A stretch of DNA of 64,000 nt from Dipteris shenzhenensis (GCA_047967505.1 CM106538.1); one strand, 5' to 3'. Counted from the stretch's first letter, positions 1-10,072 are shown. The notes: generated from the sequence alone by a model not told the origin. Numbers and translations are program-made.

Positions 1-1500
1 CACTCCTAAAAGTTTAAGAGAATGGGGTGCGTAGCTAAGGATTGAAGGTCGAAGGGGCGGATGAGGGTAGGCTGGCAGGTAAAGCTCAAGGGAGAAGTAC
101 GACATGGTGAGAAGGGAGTGGCACTGGTCAAGATTACGGCAGAGGATGGTTGGGAGGGTGTTGGGTGGGAGGGGGTGGTGAGATCGATGTGGAAGATGAG
201 GTTTTGTGCACAGAGGGCAATGAAGTGCATCTAAAGTGTTTGGGGGATGGTGCGTGGGGATTATGCGTAGGTGGTGAGTTGTGCAGAGACCTCCCTGTAC
301 ATTGTGAACTTTTGCTACTCCTTGTCTTCCAGCATGGACTCCTATGGGCATCGAGAGTTACGAAGATGTTCATTTTTTGCTTGCAAAGTGACTGGGAGGG
401 CTTGCTCCTGTGCGAGGTAGTCGTGAATTTCTTGGATTTATCGGTCAACCTTTCCTCAACCTATGTTCGTCTCACTATTCTGCAATTTTGAGGCTTGGTT
501 TTGCCTTGTCCAGCTGGTCCATCATGGTCTCCATCATGGTTTGAACCAGGGATTCACTAGCAGAGAGCTCATCCTTGAGCTTTGTAACAATGACCTCCAA
601 GCCTTCGATCTTGACCTTGTACTCCTCTACTTTGCTGAGGGCAGTTTGCCCGGTAGCTTGCACGAGGACCCTTGCACGAGGACCATGAGGGTGTGGCTAT
701 TGCGTACCCTGACTGGTGCTTGTAGTAGAGAGGAGGACAGTTGGGAGGCGTGTTCTTGCCTCTCTTGCAAAATTGTGCGCAGTACTTGAGGGAGTTGGGC
801 CATTGCATCCAGCAGTTGGAGGTGTATGTTTTCTGCCTTTGATAACTATTTGACTGGCATGTCAGTGTATCCCCAACGTGTCCAGTGCTTAGGTGCATTG
901 AAATACTATAGGGCTTATGTGAGCCTGGTCCATGGAGAAGAGGAAGAGCCTATAACAAAAGAAGATGCCTCTTGGTGCTATACTATGGTGGTGCCTGTTG
1001 TCTAAGGAGCAGAGGGGGTGGGGGGAATACTTGTTGCTGCATCAGGGTAGAGGCCAATATTTACTGTGTGTTCCCTTGGAAACATTTCCATGTCAATGGG
1101 GTCCTGGATTGTTGCTTTTCCTTTAGATTGACCGTTTGCGGCCTTGAGGCATCTTTGTCTCTCTAGGTATTCCTACAATTGATGGTCCTCATATTGCTCC
1201 CTTGGTTGGTTGTCGAGTGGCTGGTAGGCAGGGAATCTTGGTGGGGTCGCCGCACTTGGATCACTTTTAAGCAATTTGGGGTCGGCCACCATCGTCTCTT
1301 CATTTCGTTTGAACAGGTTCTATGGCTTCTTTGTTGGCAAGCCTGTATTTGATTGGCGGTTGCTGTGCCAACATGTGGTATAACTCATTCGGTTGCCCAG
1401 GACATTGCCATGTGTCTTTAGGTCCTCCCTCATCTGGGTATAGAGATAATCAGCCCAGTTGATGAGACCTGGGGCTCTACTAGCCTCGCAAGGATGTTGA
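1..1500 (-). pseudogene. Decayed coiled-coil reading frame, copy 1
   Basis: A broken minus-strand reading frame, not assigned to a named family. Reading down from about 1480 there are recognisable protein-like stretches separated by stops and shifts: LINWADYFYTQ..., a run around YNAPKHWTR-like residues near 890, then a hydrophilic heptad-like stretch (SKVEEYKVKIEGLEVIVTK) ending at a stop at 475, and a Pro/Ser-rich tail to about 134. The same frame recurs at 22818-24020 (offset 22817), and a more distant relative lies at 53230-55150, so it is a repeated family, probably a retroelement-borne ORF since it abuts gypsy integrase remains in the second copy. This copy keeps 277 bp (965-1241) that copy 2 lacks, and that extra stretch is itself mostly open in the same strand. 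The window edge cuts the copy. Function unknown. Confidence 0.5.
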
Positions 1501-1642
1501 TGGAGAGGTCTTATCGGAGAGCAACAACGAAAGGGAGGACACCAAAATTGTGGGTGCTAACTCACCCAGATCAAGGTAAGCTCTTATTATGTATGTATGG
1601 TATAAAGGGGTATATACTAGGCCATTGGCCTTTACCCCAACA
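1500..1642 (-). repeat. Stub of C1 3' LTR with polypurine tract
   Basis: In minus orientation the LTR opens with TGTTGGGGTAAAGG at 1642, immediately after a purine tract (complement of 1643-1656, AAGTGGGAGG), the usual plus-strand primer for copia elements. Only about 143 bp of the LTR remain before the sequence changes to the coiled-coil relic near 1500. The same stub and junction occur at 24025-24179, so the truncation predates the block duplication. Confidence 0.75.
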
Positions 1643-1696
1643 ACCTCCCACTTAAAGGCCAATGCGCCTTTAAGGGAGAATATGGGCATCCTAATG

Positions 1697-2529
1697 TCAT
1701 CCAACACCCATCAATACTCTGCAATGTATAAACCGCTCTGAGGAAAGACTCTTTGTAAGAAGATCTGTAGGGTTCTCATCTGTGTGATCCTTGACAAGCT
1801 GGATGCACTTGTCCTCAATCACCTCTCTGATGAAGTGATACTTTACATCAATATGCTTTGTCTTCGCATGGAAGACAGGATTCCATGCCAACTGGATGGC
1901 ACTCTGACTATCACAGTGTAAAACTGGAACCTCTCCTACAATGCTCAAGTCTCCCACTAGACGAGTAAGCCACATAGCTTCCTTGCATGCCTCAGTGGCT
2001 GCAACATGCTCTGCCTAAGTGGTAGACAAAGCCGTACATGGTTGCAAACAAGAGACCCATGAAACTACACCTCCAATGAATGAGAAAACATATCCTGTAG
2101 TAGACCTCCTGGTATCTACATTCCCTGCAAAATCAGCATCGCTAATAGCTCCCACTGCAAAAGCAATATCTGGATGTGTAGCAACCATGGCATACATCAA
2201 GCTTCCTACTACGGATGCATAAGGTATTGCCATTTCGGCTCGCTCCTCATCTGACTTAGGGCTGTCCGCTTGGATAAGTTTCACATATGGAGGCAAACGG
2301 AGTACTTATGGACTTCCCCCTCTCCATATTGAAACGCTCAAGTACCTTGCTAATGTACTATTTCTGTGACAAATGAAGGAGTTTCTTGTTCTTATCCCGA
2401 ACAATCCTCATGCCAAATATGTGACTGGCATCACCTAAATCCTTCATGTCAAAGGTTTCATGCAACATTTTCTTCAAGGCATCCACATCCAAAGTAGATT
2501 TCCCAGAAATAAGCATGTCATCAACATAT
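1697..2529 (-). pseudogene. C1 RNase H and C-terminal RT fragment
   Basis: Minus-strand copia pol remains. From 2296 down: [11 protein letters not shown], a tract equivalent to the RT connection, then [19 protein letters not shown], the RNase H start with the copia Asp-Ala-Asp pattern, then DSQSAIQLAWNPVFHAKTKH and HFIREVIEDK, ending GVG-stop at 1697. Upstream, 2530-2300 encodes HETFDMKDLGDASH-like RT thumb residues. A stop interrupts the AEAEH-equivalent region near 2015, and frameshifts separate the RT and RNase H parts. Pseudogenic; the equivalent C2 region (24223-25223) is longer and less broken. Confidence 0.8.
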
Positions 2530-2776
2530 AACATTATATTAGGGAATTTGGGAATTTTTTGATAGTTTGGGAATTCCTATTATAGTTAAGATTAGGCCAC
2601 ATGGTCAAATCTAAACCCATTACTTGAAAGTGGAATCCATCCTAAATACTATATTAGGGAATCCTCTTAAGTCCCACTTTCAAGTAAGGGTTCAAGTTTT
2701 GGCCACATGGTCAAATATTAATCCCTTTACTTGAAAGTGGGACTTGGGAGATTTCAAAATTCTCCAATATAGTGTT
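2530..2776. mobile_element. MITE inserted in the RT catalytic motif of C1
   Basis: A 247-bp non-coding insertion absent from the duplicate copy, where the empty site reads straight through at about 25050-25060. Its ends are imperfect inverted repeats: AACATTATATTAGGGAATT on the left matches the reverse complement of the right end at 16 of 19 positions. It is flanked by ATAT on both sides (2526-2529 and 2777-2780), present once in C2. The interior carries a second inverted repeat (a CCCACTTTCAAGTA-type motif facing its complement), so the single strand can fold into a long hairpin. The insertion splits the codons for Tyr-Val-Asp-Asp. A 4-bp TSD does not settle the superfamily. Confidence 0.75.
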
Positions 2777-3122
2777 ATATAAAATCAAAATAAGAAGGCT
2801 ACCATCTGATGCCTTCTTTCTGTAGAGGCAATGATCTGTCTCACTCTGTGTGTACCCTTGGGATCACATAAATGCATCAAACTTATGGTACCACTCCCTA
2901 GGAGCCTACTTCAGCCCATAAAGACTTTTCTGAAGCTTGCATACCATTCGTTCTTTGCCCTGTACAACAAACCCCTCTGGTTGCTACTTATAGATGTTTT
3001 CATGAAGATCTCCATGTAGAAAAGCTGTTTTTACATCCATTTGGACAAGCTCCATGTCCTCTCTGGCAACCAATGCAAGCACTATACGAAGGGTAGTCAT
3101 CTTCACCACTGAGGAAAAGATA
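2777..3122 (-). pseudogene. C1 reverse transcriptase fragment
   Basis: Minus-strand RT segment between the MITE and the inverted block. It encodes residues equivalent to the C2 run SLYGLKEAPREWYHKFDAF, the QMDVK tract around the first catalytic Asp, and TTLRIVLALVARE. It is interrupted by frameshifts and stops and lacks the RT N-terminus, which in C2 (25395-25961) precedes it. Not functional. Confidence 0.75.
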
Positions 3123-3369
3123 TAGATTGCCTAGCAAGGCACTAGATGGGAAAGTGCCAGAAGAGGTTTGGTCAGCCAAGCCACCATCTTATGGGCATCT
3201 TCGTGTATTTGGTTGTGAAGCTTATGTTCATATCCCTTAGGAAAAACGCAGCAAGCTTGATCCAAAGTCAAGGAGATGCATTTTTCTTGGATATGGTGAT
3301 TCAGGCAAGATGGGATACCGATTGTGGGATCCAGAGGCCGGGAAGATAGTACGCAGCCATGATATTATC
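3123..3369 (+). pseudogene. Inverted integrase C-terminal fragment inside C1
   Basis: About 247 bp lie in reverse orientation relative to the rest of C1. On the plus strand they encode SKALDGKVPEEVW, SYGHLRVFGCEAYVHIP and GYRLWDPEAGKIV, the copia integrase C-terminal region that C2 encodes on minus at 25962-26208. On the left it joins RT sequence and on the right it joins gag (CCTGGAATATGAGC), so C2 segments of about 0.56 and 1.3 kb are missing on either side. This is an inversion coupled to two deletions. Confidence 0.8.
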
Positions 3370-4011
3370 CCTGGAATATGAGCTCCCTCTCGCATTGAGA
3401 GCACTCGAACTTTTAGTTCCAACATTGTTCTTTCTATTTACCTCCTCAATGAGAAGGCTACTCTCAACATCACTACTTGTTAGGCCTCCTACATGGGCTG
3501 AATTGCTTATAGTAGTCCTAAAAGTGTCCCAACTTTCAGGAAGGGTGACCAATAAGAACATTGCCTTAACTAAGTCATCAAAGGCAATTTTCTGAGTTGA
3601 AAGTTGACTGAAAATTGTGTTAAACTCATTTAAATGGCTAGACATGGAAGTCCCTTCTTCCATGCGAAGATCTGTGAGTTTCTTCAGCCAATACACTTGA
3701 CAAGTGGCACTCTGCTTCTCATAAAGATAATGCAACTTTGTCCACACGCCATAGGCACCACCTGCAGTATCTTTCACATTGAAATAAACTGATTTTGAAA
3801 GTGTAAGCATGATCGTGGAGCATGCAAGCTCATCCAATTCCTTCCACTTTTCATCATATTCCCAATCCTCTGGCTGTAAGCCTTTGCATTTTATAGGCTT
3901 TACTTGCTTCTTCTGCACCAGAATATTGTAGATTTGCTTCTTCCAATAGGAGAAGTTTGTGCTATCCAACTTCTCAATGTTAAACAATGCATTCTCTGAT
4001 GCCGAAGCCAT
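3370..4011 (-). pseudogene. C1 gag (UBN2-type) without its zinc knuckle
   Basis: Copia gag reading down from an ATG at 4011. It starts MASASENALFNIEKLDSTNF, followed by YWKKQIYNILVQKKQ and MLTLSKSVYFNVKD, then the UBN2-like core (LYEKQSATCQVYWLKKL, MSSHLNEFNTIFSQL, ALPESWDTFR-type motif). The frame is open for about 215 codons until it runs into the inverted integrase piece near 3369, so the nucleocapsid CCHC part is missing. C2 retains CFYCGKKGHFKKDC at the equivalent place. The gag of copia elements forms the virus-like particle in the cytoplasm; this copy cannot make a complete one. Confidence 0.85.
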
Positions 4012-4585
4012 CACAATGGATGACAAGAAAAAACCACGATACACTGCACCAATGTACCAAACTCAAGCCCAAAAAATATCAACTGCAATGACAACAGCCA
4101 CACTCTCACCGTCACAAATACATGTTTTGCTGTAAGTGACCTCAGGGCATCCCAAAACCAGCCAATAGATTTTGCGCGGTACATCTGATGCAAAAAGTGT
4201 AAAAAGAAAAAATGTAGCTTGTAGAAAACTCTGCCACTTCTCAGTTTACAGCAAGTCCAAAATCCTTACACATTTCCTTATATCTGTTGTTGGAAGCCAC
4301 CACTTGCAAAACTTTTACTGCTGTAATAATAGTTTGCAACAGTTTTGGCTTGTTTTGAACTGTCATTATCTTCCCAACCATAAGTCGGTTGCCTTTGCTG
4401 TAAACACCAAATTTGTAGACAACCAATAGATCTACAAACTTCTAGTTTATTGCAAGTCCAAATTCATTATGGATTTTTTTATATTCACTGCTGAATGCAG
4501 CCCTCTGCTCACTTTTTCTAGCTGCTGTCATAAACTGTCAAAACTGTAAATCATGGCCATACCGGGCATCATAACTTTTTCTCTA
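4012..4585 (-). repeat. C1 leader / inner part of 5' LTR
   Basis: Non-coding stretch upstream of C1 gag, matching 28129-28698 of C2 almost base for base. A candidate primer site (TTGGTGCAGTG on minus, near 4048-4058) lies next to a possible LTR end CA, but it matches the standard initiator-tRNA site poorly, so the LTR/leader boundary is uncertain. The homology with C2 stops at CTCTA (4581-4585), where A1 LTR sequence begins. Confidence 0.6.
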
Positions 4586-4808
4586 GTTAGTGGCTCAGTT
4601 AGTATGCCACCTTAGTTTACCTGAGTTTGGTTTGAGACCCACATATAGGGTTCACCTATTCCTTTTGTACTTAGAGAGAGAGAGAGAGTTCTTTTGGCTT
4701 ACACAACTAAGAAGAGGAAAACTGTTTTCAGCCTCCACCTTTGTGTGTATTCCCCCATTGTGTATGTGAGAAAGCTGCAAGTGAGACTCCTTACTTCTCC
4801 TCTTCACA
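4581..4808 (+). repeat. A1 5' LTR, 5' end deleted
   Basis: The last 228 bp of the A LTR, ending ...CTCTTCACA. The first ~130 bp, present in the 3' LTR (from 8968) and in A3 (from 29509), are absent. A (GA)n run (about 4674-4688) lies near the middle, as in the other copies. An LTR of this type supplies the promoter and polyadenylation signals. Confidence 0.85.
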
Positions 4809-4820
4809 TGGTATCAGTGC
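4809..4820 (+). other. A1 primer-binding site
   Basis: TGGTATCAGTGC directly follows the LTR CA end. It differs by one base from TGGTATCAGAGC, the copia primer site complementary to initiator methionine tRNA, which is intact in A3 at 29864. Confidence 0.85.
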
Positions 4821-5352
4821 TTGGTTCATGGTAAGGAGCTCAAGAAAGCAAACCAAGTTCGTGGTGTCTTGGTAAGAGGATTAGTGTTCCTTTCCTTTTT
4901 CGAGTTTGGGAGCAAATCTCTATAGGTAGCACAGTCGGAAAGTGCAAGAGTGCACTGTCTCAGTTTGGGACACCCTTCACGGTGCGATGAGAGGGCAATA
5001 TATGCTGCGGGAGAGAGGAAAGCCCTCAGTGACATTATTTTTTTGATTTGAGGCCATTTCGGGGCACGTTTTAGTGGTGGATGTTTTCCGCAGGCACTCA
5101 GAAAGGTGCCCTGTTTTTGCTGTGCGACCACTGTTCTGCAGGTCGGTGAAAAGTTACCGCAGAAATTGCATCGTATGCCTATGCGTAGAGATATTGGGAG
5201 TGACTGAATCATTCTTATTGCCTGTTAATGCAAAATCATAACTAGGAAGTGACTGTGTGGTCAAATACCACTTTCGTCAGTTTTGTAGATTTGCCCTTAT
5301 GAGGCAGAAGTTGTGTTTTTTATCGTGACAGAATATTTTTGCAGTGTTTTGT

Positions 5353-6240
5353 AATGGCGTCTGATGCTCTTTCACAAATAGTCACTGAAAAGCTTGACAA
5401 GAACAACTTTCCAGCATGAAAGTTTAGAATGACGAATTTCCTTAAGGGAAAAGGCTATTGAGAGCTCATTATTGGAACTGAACAAGAACCAATTTTTCCT
5501 AATGTTCCCAATCAACAGGAGTTGCAAGCATTTAAGTGCTGGCATGAGAGATCCAGGAAAGTTATGTACTAGCTGTCTATCGGTATTTCAGATTCTATGA
5601 TTGTGCATATTCAGCATGCAAGCACATCGAAGGAGGCGTGGAATACTTTGACAAAAATGTATAGTACAAATACGCAAGCCAGGGAAATGCAGCTCAAGCA
5701 GGAGTTGCATAATGTGCACAGAGAAAATATTAGCATCAATGACTACCACATGAAGGTGAAGAAGATTGCAGATGCACTTGCTTCCATTGGGTCCCCAGTG
5801 GAAGATGATGATTTAGTTTTCATGACCTTGAATGGTCTAGGAAAGGATTATGCATAGTTCCGGACATCCATTGCCTTCTGTGAATTTTCTTGATTTTGGG
5901 GAGTTGATTGCTATTCTAATTTTTGAAGAGCAGAGAAATGGTGGTGCATCTTCTTCAGGAGAAACTTCAAAAGAAGTTGTCTTCTACTCAAATGCTGGAA
6001 GAGGTAGAGGCAGAGGTAGAGTAGGCTGATCTAGAGCCGTGGCAGAAATCAAAATATGCAGCAAATTCAAGAAAACCAGTCCTATGGAGGAGGACGTGGT
6101 AACCTTAGAGGTAGGGGGAGCCAAAGAGGTCGTGGTGAGGCCAAAATGCAAATACCAATGTCGAATGCTACTAGTCTAGTAAAATGGGTCATATGGCTAA
6201 AGACTGCTACAAAAAGCAGAATGACATCATGAATGGAAAA
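5353..6240 (+). pseudogene. A1 gag
   Basis: Copia gag starting ATGGCGTCTGATGC at 5353 (MASDALSQIVTEKLDKNNF). The UBN2-type core is visible: SMIVHIQHASTSKEAW, EMQLKQELHNVHRENIS, INDYHMKVKKIADALAS, and DDLVFMTLNGLGKDYA, then a Gly/Arg-rich stretch (about 5990-6150) and a degenerate zinc knuckle ending KMGHMAKDC near 6215. In-frame stops interrupt it, for example near 5417, 5460 and 5856, and there is a frameshift before the Gly/Arg region. Family role: particle-forming capsid/nucleocapsid protein. This copy cannot be translated through. Confidence 0.85.
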
Positions 6241-7730
6241 TTGCAGCAAGGCAATTACGCATCCTCTAGTAGACAGGGTGATGACAGAAATGAGCATTTG
6301 TTTATGGTGCAGCACATGACCAATTCTGTGACAAGTGCAGAAGAAAGCAATGATGTGTGGTATGTTGACTCAAGTGTGTTAAACGACATGACAGGTCATG
6401 CAGAATGGATGCAGGATGCAAGGAAAAAGGAAAGACCAGGATTTGTGGAGACTGGTGATGATACTGCACATCCTATTGTGCATATTGGTAAAATTCCTTT
6501 GTCTATACAAGATGGGAAAAAGAAATACCTGTCTGATGTATTTCATGTCCCGAATATCACCAAGAACCTGGTTTCTGTTGGTCAAATGGTTGAGCAGGGC
6601 TTGCAGGTCAGATTTAATCCTCATGGATGCTTTGTTGAGGATATGAAAAATAAAGGTCACTTGATAGCAAAAGGGAAGAAGAAGGGTAGGATGTTTACGT
6701 TGGATGCGGACATGCCTGAATTGAGTGCAGTAATGTTTGCACATGGGACCGGTGTAGTTGTAGATATTGATATCTAGCATAAACGCATTGGTCGTGTTAA
6801 TGTACAATGACTTAAATTAATGCAAGCCCAAAATATTGTTGCAGGATTGCCTAAGTTCAAGGTTGTAGAAATGCACAAGGTATGTGAAGGCTGTCAATTT
6901 AAAGCTATGGTTGAGAAAGAAATAGGCCTGCAAATAAAATGCCTAAGGTCAGATGGAGGGGGAGAGTACATCTTAAATGAGTTTGCAAGGTTCTTGCAGG
7001 AGCATGGCATAAAGCAGCAATATTCATGCAGTTATACCCCACATCAAAATGGACTTGCAGAGAGGAAAAACAGGCATATTGGAGAGCTATCTCGTGCCAT
7101 GCTCAATGAAAAAGTCCTGCCAGATTATTATTGGGCTGAAGTAGTTGCTACAGTAGTCTACATAATGAACAGGACTCCTACTGCAGCAATACATGGCATG
7201 ATGCTAGAGGAGAGGTATACTGGTAGGAAACCATATATTTCTTATTTGAAAGTTTTTGGTTGCATTGCCTATGTTCATGTGCCAGATGAGTTAAGATCCA
7301 AGTTGGATCCAAAAGCTGAGAAGTGCATCTTTATTGGTTATTCTCTACACAGCAAAAAGAGTATAGATGCTATAACCCTTCTACTCGTAAGTTTATAGTG
7401 AGCAGAGATGTTTTTTATGAGATGAGCAACTGGTATAAAGCAGTAAATGTGATTGATGATGTAGATGCACAAAATGGTAATGTTGCACAGAATTCGCAGC
7501 AGCAATCACAAAATCTTAGTGGACCTGTAGTGTCCTCTAGCAGTGGGTCACATACTTTGCCATGGACAGGCAGATTGAGATCAAGAGAATCTCCTCAAAG
7601 CAATGCAGATAGTGGTATGCAAGTATCACGAAAGGGAAAAGAGAAAGTAGATCAGCCCATGGTTGATGTGAATGTAGGTCACTCTTATGTGGATGGTGAA
7701 TCCAGTGGCTCAGAACATAGCCTTGATGAT
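6241..7730 (+). pseudogene. A1 protease and integrase, core half deleted
   Basis: Protease region WYVDSSVLNDMTGHAEW near 6357: the catalytic Asp-Ser-Gly is Asp-Ser-Ser. The gag-pre-integrase part follows (NITKNLVSVGQMVEQG, then IDI-stop-HKRIGRVNV, the zinc-binding region). At 6899 the text jumps from CEGCQF straight to KAMVEKEIGLQ, so the segment that in A3 holds the first catalytic Asp (HSDVW) is gone. The second (LRSDGGGEY) and the Glu (HQNGLAERKNRH) remain. The C-terminal part runs VFGCIAYVHVPDELRSKL, with a frameshift at about 7340-7380. Confidence 0.85.
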
Positions 7731-7849
7731 GAGTTGGGTATTCCTTCTGTTGTTATACCTAGAGTAAAGAAGACAAGGGATGTTTTGAGAGCATCTGGTA
7801 GTGAGCCTATTTTGCACATGTCTACCAGAGTTAAGTATCATGTGGATAG

Positions 7850-8960
7850 GCTAAAATATGATGGATTTACAGCCGTTCACTATGCCTATATGGTCAAAGT
7901 GATACATGAACCAGAACCCACTTCTTTTGAGCAAGCCATGGGAAAAGAAAAATGGGAGAAAGCCATGGATGAAGAAATGGATGCCTTGGAAGCAAATGCT
8001 ACATGGGAATTGGTGCCTTTGCTTAAAGACAAGAATGCAATTGGTTGCAAGTGGATTTATAACGTGAAGCACAATGCAGATGGTTCTGTGAACAGATACA
8101 AGGCTAGATTAGTTGTCAAGGGGTATGCACAAACATATGGCATTGATTATGAAGAAACATTCAGTCTAGTTGCAAGGATGGCAACCGTAAGAGCAGTCAT
8201 TGCTATGGCTGCATCAAAGGGATGGTCTTTACATCAGATGGATGTAAAGAATGCCTTCTTGCATGGTGATTTGCAAGAAGAGGTCTATATGGAGCAGCCA
8301 CCAGGTTATGTTCATGTTGTTCATTATCTTGTCACTATTGGCTTTCAGATTCCCAAGGCAGATTTCTCACTTTATGTGAGAAAAACAGAGAACCGCATTT
8401 GGATGCGGCTAGATGCATACTGAGGTATGTGAAGTCTACATTGCAGTATGGACTACTTTATGAGACTGGGGTTCAGATACAATTGCATGGATACACTGAT
8501 GCTGATTGGGATGGTAGTATTTCTGATAGACGATCCACCAGTGGATATGTGTTCTCTTTTGGGAGTGTTGCAGTCACTTGGAGCAGCAAGAAACAGGCTA
8601 CAGTTGCCTTGTCAAGCACAGAGGCTGAGTACAAGGGTGCAGCAATGATTGCATGTGAGGTAGCTTGGTTGCGTAAGCTACTTTATGATATGCATCAGTC
8701 TACAGATGGGCCAGTTGTCATTTATTGTGACAACATGAGCAGTATACACTTGGCAAATAGCCCAGTCTATCATGCTAGAACAAACCACATTGAGGTGCAT
8801 TATCACTATGTGTAGGAGAAGGTTCTAGTAGGTTTTATTGATCTGGTTTATGTCAGCACAGAGGATCAGGTAGCTGACATATTCACGAAGGCATTGGGTG
8901 CAGAGAAGTTGCGCAAGTTCAGAGACCTGCTTGGTGTGCAGGAATTGGGATTGAGCTCGA
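7850..8960 (+). pseudogene. A1 reverse transcriptase and RNase H
   Basis: RT starts around [20 protein letters not shown] (about 7950), with [20 protein letters not shown] and [14 protein letters not shown] holding the first catalytic Asp. After PPGYVHV at about 8325 the sequence jumps to [19 protein letters not shown], then at about 8395 jumps again to the RNase H approach. The palm with YVDD is therefore lost in two internal deletions. RNase H (8399-8815 and beyond) is well preserved: DADWDGSISDRRSTSGY, ALSSTEAEYKGAAM, CDNMSSIHLANSPVYH, then STEDQVADIFTKAL. A stop after HYHYV breaks it. Confidence 0.85.
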
Positions 8961-8967
8961 GGGGGAG
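8959..8967 (+). other. A1 polypurine tract
   Basis: GAGGGGGAG immediately before the TG start of the 3' LTR at 8968, the expected plus-strand primer position. Confidence 0.8.
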
Positions 8968-9330
8968 TGTTGAGATATCGAGCTCTCGTGATATGCCAGG
9001 GTGACCGTTGTGCATTTATGTCACCGACTTGTTAGCTGCAGATGCAGTTGGTACACCGCCCATGAATAATAGCTGGATGACAGCTATCTTTATGTACTCT
9101 AGTTAGTGGCTAAATTAGTATGCCACCTTAGTTAGCTGATTTTGGTTTGAGACCCACATATAGGGTTCATCTATTCGTTTTGTACTTAGAGAGAGAGAGA
9201 GAGTTCTTTTAGCTTACACAACTAAGAAGAGGAAAATTGTTTTCAGCCTCCACCTTTGTGTGTATTCCCCCATTGTGTATGTGAGAAAGCTGCAAGTGAG
9301 ACTCCTTACTTCTCTCCCACTCTCTTCACA
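8968..9330 (+). repeat. A1 3' LTR, full length
   Basis: 363-bp LTR, TGTTGAGATATCGAGC ... CTCTCTTCACA. It matches the A3 5' LTR (29509-29863) and the truncated A2 LTR (18363-18634, inverted). It contains a (GA)n run near 9188-9202. Confidence 0.9.
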
Positions 9331-9479
9331 AAGGAGGTCCTACCGGAGAGCAACAAAGAAAGGGAGAACACTGAAATTGTGGGTGCTAACTCACCTAGAT
9401 CAAGGTAAGCTCTTATTATGTATATATGGTACAAAGGGGTATATACTAGGCCATTAGCCTTTGCCCCAATTGATGTTTG
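9331..9479 (-). repeat. Outer end of C1 5' LTR beyond A1
   Basis: Reads as the start of the C LTR on minus (compare 1642-1500): GGGGCAAAGGC, TATACCCC, GTGAGTTAGCACCCAC, GTTGCTCTCCGG. It lies directly after A1, confirming that A1 sits inside the C1 LTR. The terminal bases differ (CCCCAATT instead of CCCCAACA), so the outermost nucleotides are lost or changed. Confidence 0.8.
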
Positions 9480-9594
9480 GCACGATCGATTGATGGTAGT
9501 CCATGTGCTTGACTTGGGTCAAGAGCTAGAGTACCTTGGCCGATTTATCTAGTGTGGCTAGAGAACCGTAAGCAAATGCACCCAATGCCTTCAT

Positions 9595-10060
9595 GAGCAT
9601 TTCCCGAGGCATTTCCCGAGGGAGCCCACTCTTGAGCTACGAGGCCCATTTGGAGCCCCAGATGATCCCGGATGGCTCTATTCTGTGCCACGGTTCTAAC
9701 GTGTGGTCAGTAGCCTATTTCGGGACCGACCTCTAATCGGTCATTTTGGGTCGGCTGGGTCGATCTCCCAATTGGGTCTAATCGACTACGACTGGTGGCT
9801 ATATAAGAGCAAGCCCGTGAAGCCCATATTCATCACTGGCTACAGCAACCCTGATTCCTTAGCATCCAGCCTCCGTCCTCTACTGTTTCCAGCACACCAT
9901 CGAAGCTTCTCACATAGGAGCGCACGGCTGGGAGGCAGCGCCATCTATTGTATCAGTTTTACAGTAATCAAAATTTTGATTCTCCATACTATTAGCTTTT
10001 CTCTCTTGCATACAAGATCCTGTTATCTGTTGAGCACAGACGTTGTATGGTTTTCTTACA
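9595..10060 (+). repeat. B 5' LTR, truncated
   Basis: Matches 14635-15081 of the 3' LTR, for example AGCCCACTCT, GAGCTACGAGGCCC and CTATATAAGAGCAAGCCCGTG. The TATATAAG at about 9802 is a good TATA box, repeated at about 14821 in the other LTR. A 14-bp string (GCATTTCCCGAG) is duplicated at its truncated left end. Confidence 0.85.
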
Positions 10061-10072
10061 TGGTGTCAGAGC
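10061..10072 (+). other. B primer-binding site
   Basis: TGGTGTCAGAGC follows the LTR end CTTACA, one base from the canonical copia initiator-Met tRNA site. Confidence 0.85.

Larger units (their letters stand above)
1500..4585 (-). mobile_element. Ty1/copia element C, copy 1 (C1), scrambled
   Basis: Degenerate minus-strand copia retrotransposon. In its own direction it holds the inner part of a long 5' LTR/leader (4585 to 4012), gag (4011 to 3370), an inverted scrap of integrase (3369 to 3123, coding on plus), reverse transcriptase pieces, RNase H and a 3' LTR stub. The better-preserved copy C2 (24025-29508) shows what is missing: about 1.3 kb holding nucleocapsid, protease and integrase core, and about 0.56 kb of RT N-terminus, are deleted around the inversion. 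A MITE sits in the RT catalytic codons. The upstream LTR is cut by a deletion where element A1 begins; its outer end reappears at 9331-9479 beyond A1. Confidence 0.85.
4581..9330 (+). mobile_element. Ty1/copia element A, copy 1 (A1)
   Basis: Plus-strand copia element inserted in the 5' LTR of C1. Order: truncated 5' LTR (4581-4808), primer site, leader, gag, protease, integrase, RT, RNase H, polypurine tract, full 3' LTR (8968-9330). It is inactive: stops in gag, a mutated protease, a deletion of about 200 bp removing the first half of the integrase core, and two deletions in RT including the YVDD motif. C-element LTR sequence resumes at 9331. In A3 the base string before the LTR is GAGGA and after A1 it is AAGGA, consistent with a 5-bp target-site duplication with one change. 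Confidence 0.9.

Noticed and set aside
3146-3349. Plus-strand 67-codon gene inside C1
   Set aside because: It is an off-frame reading of the inverted integrase fragment.
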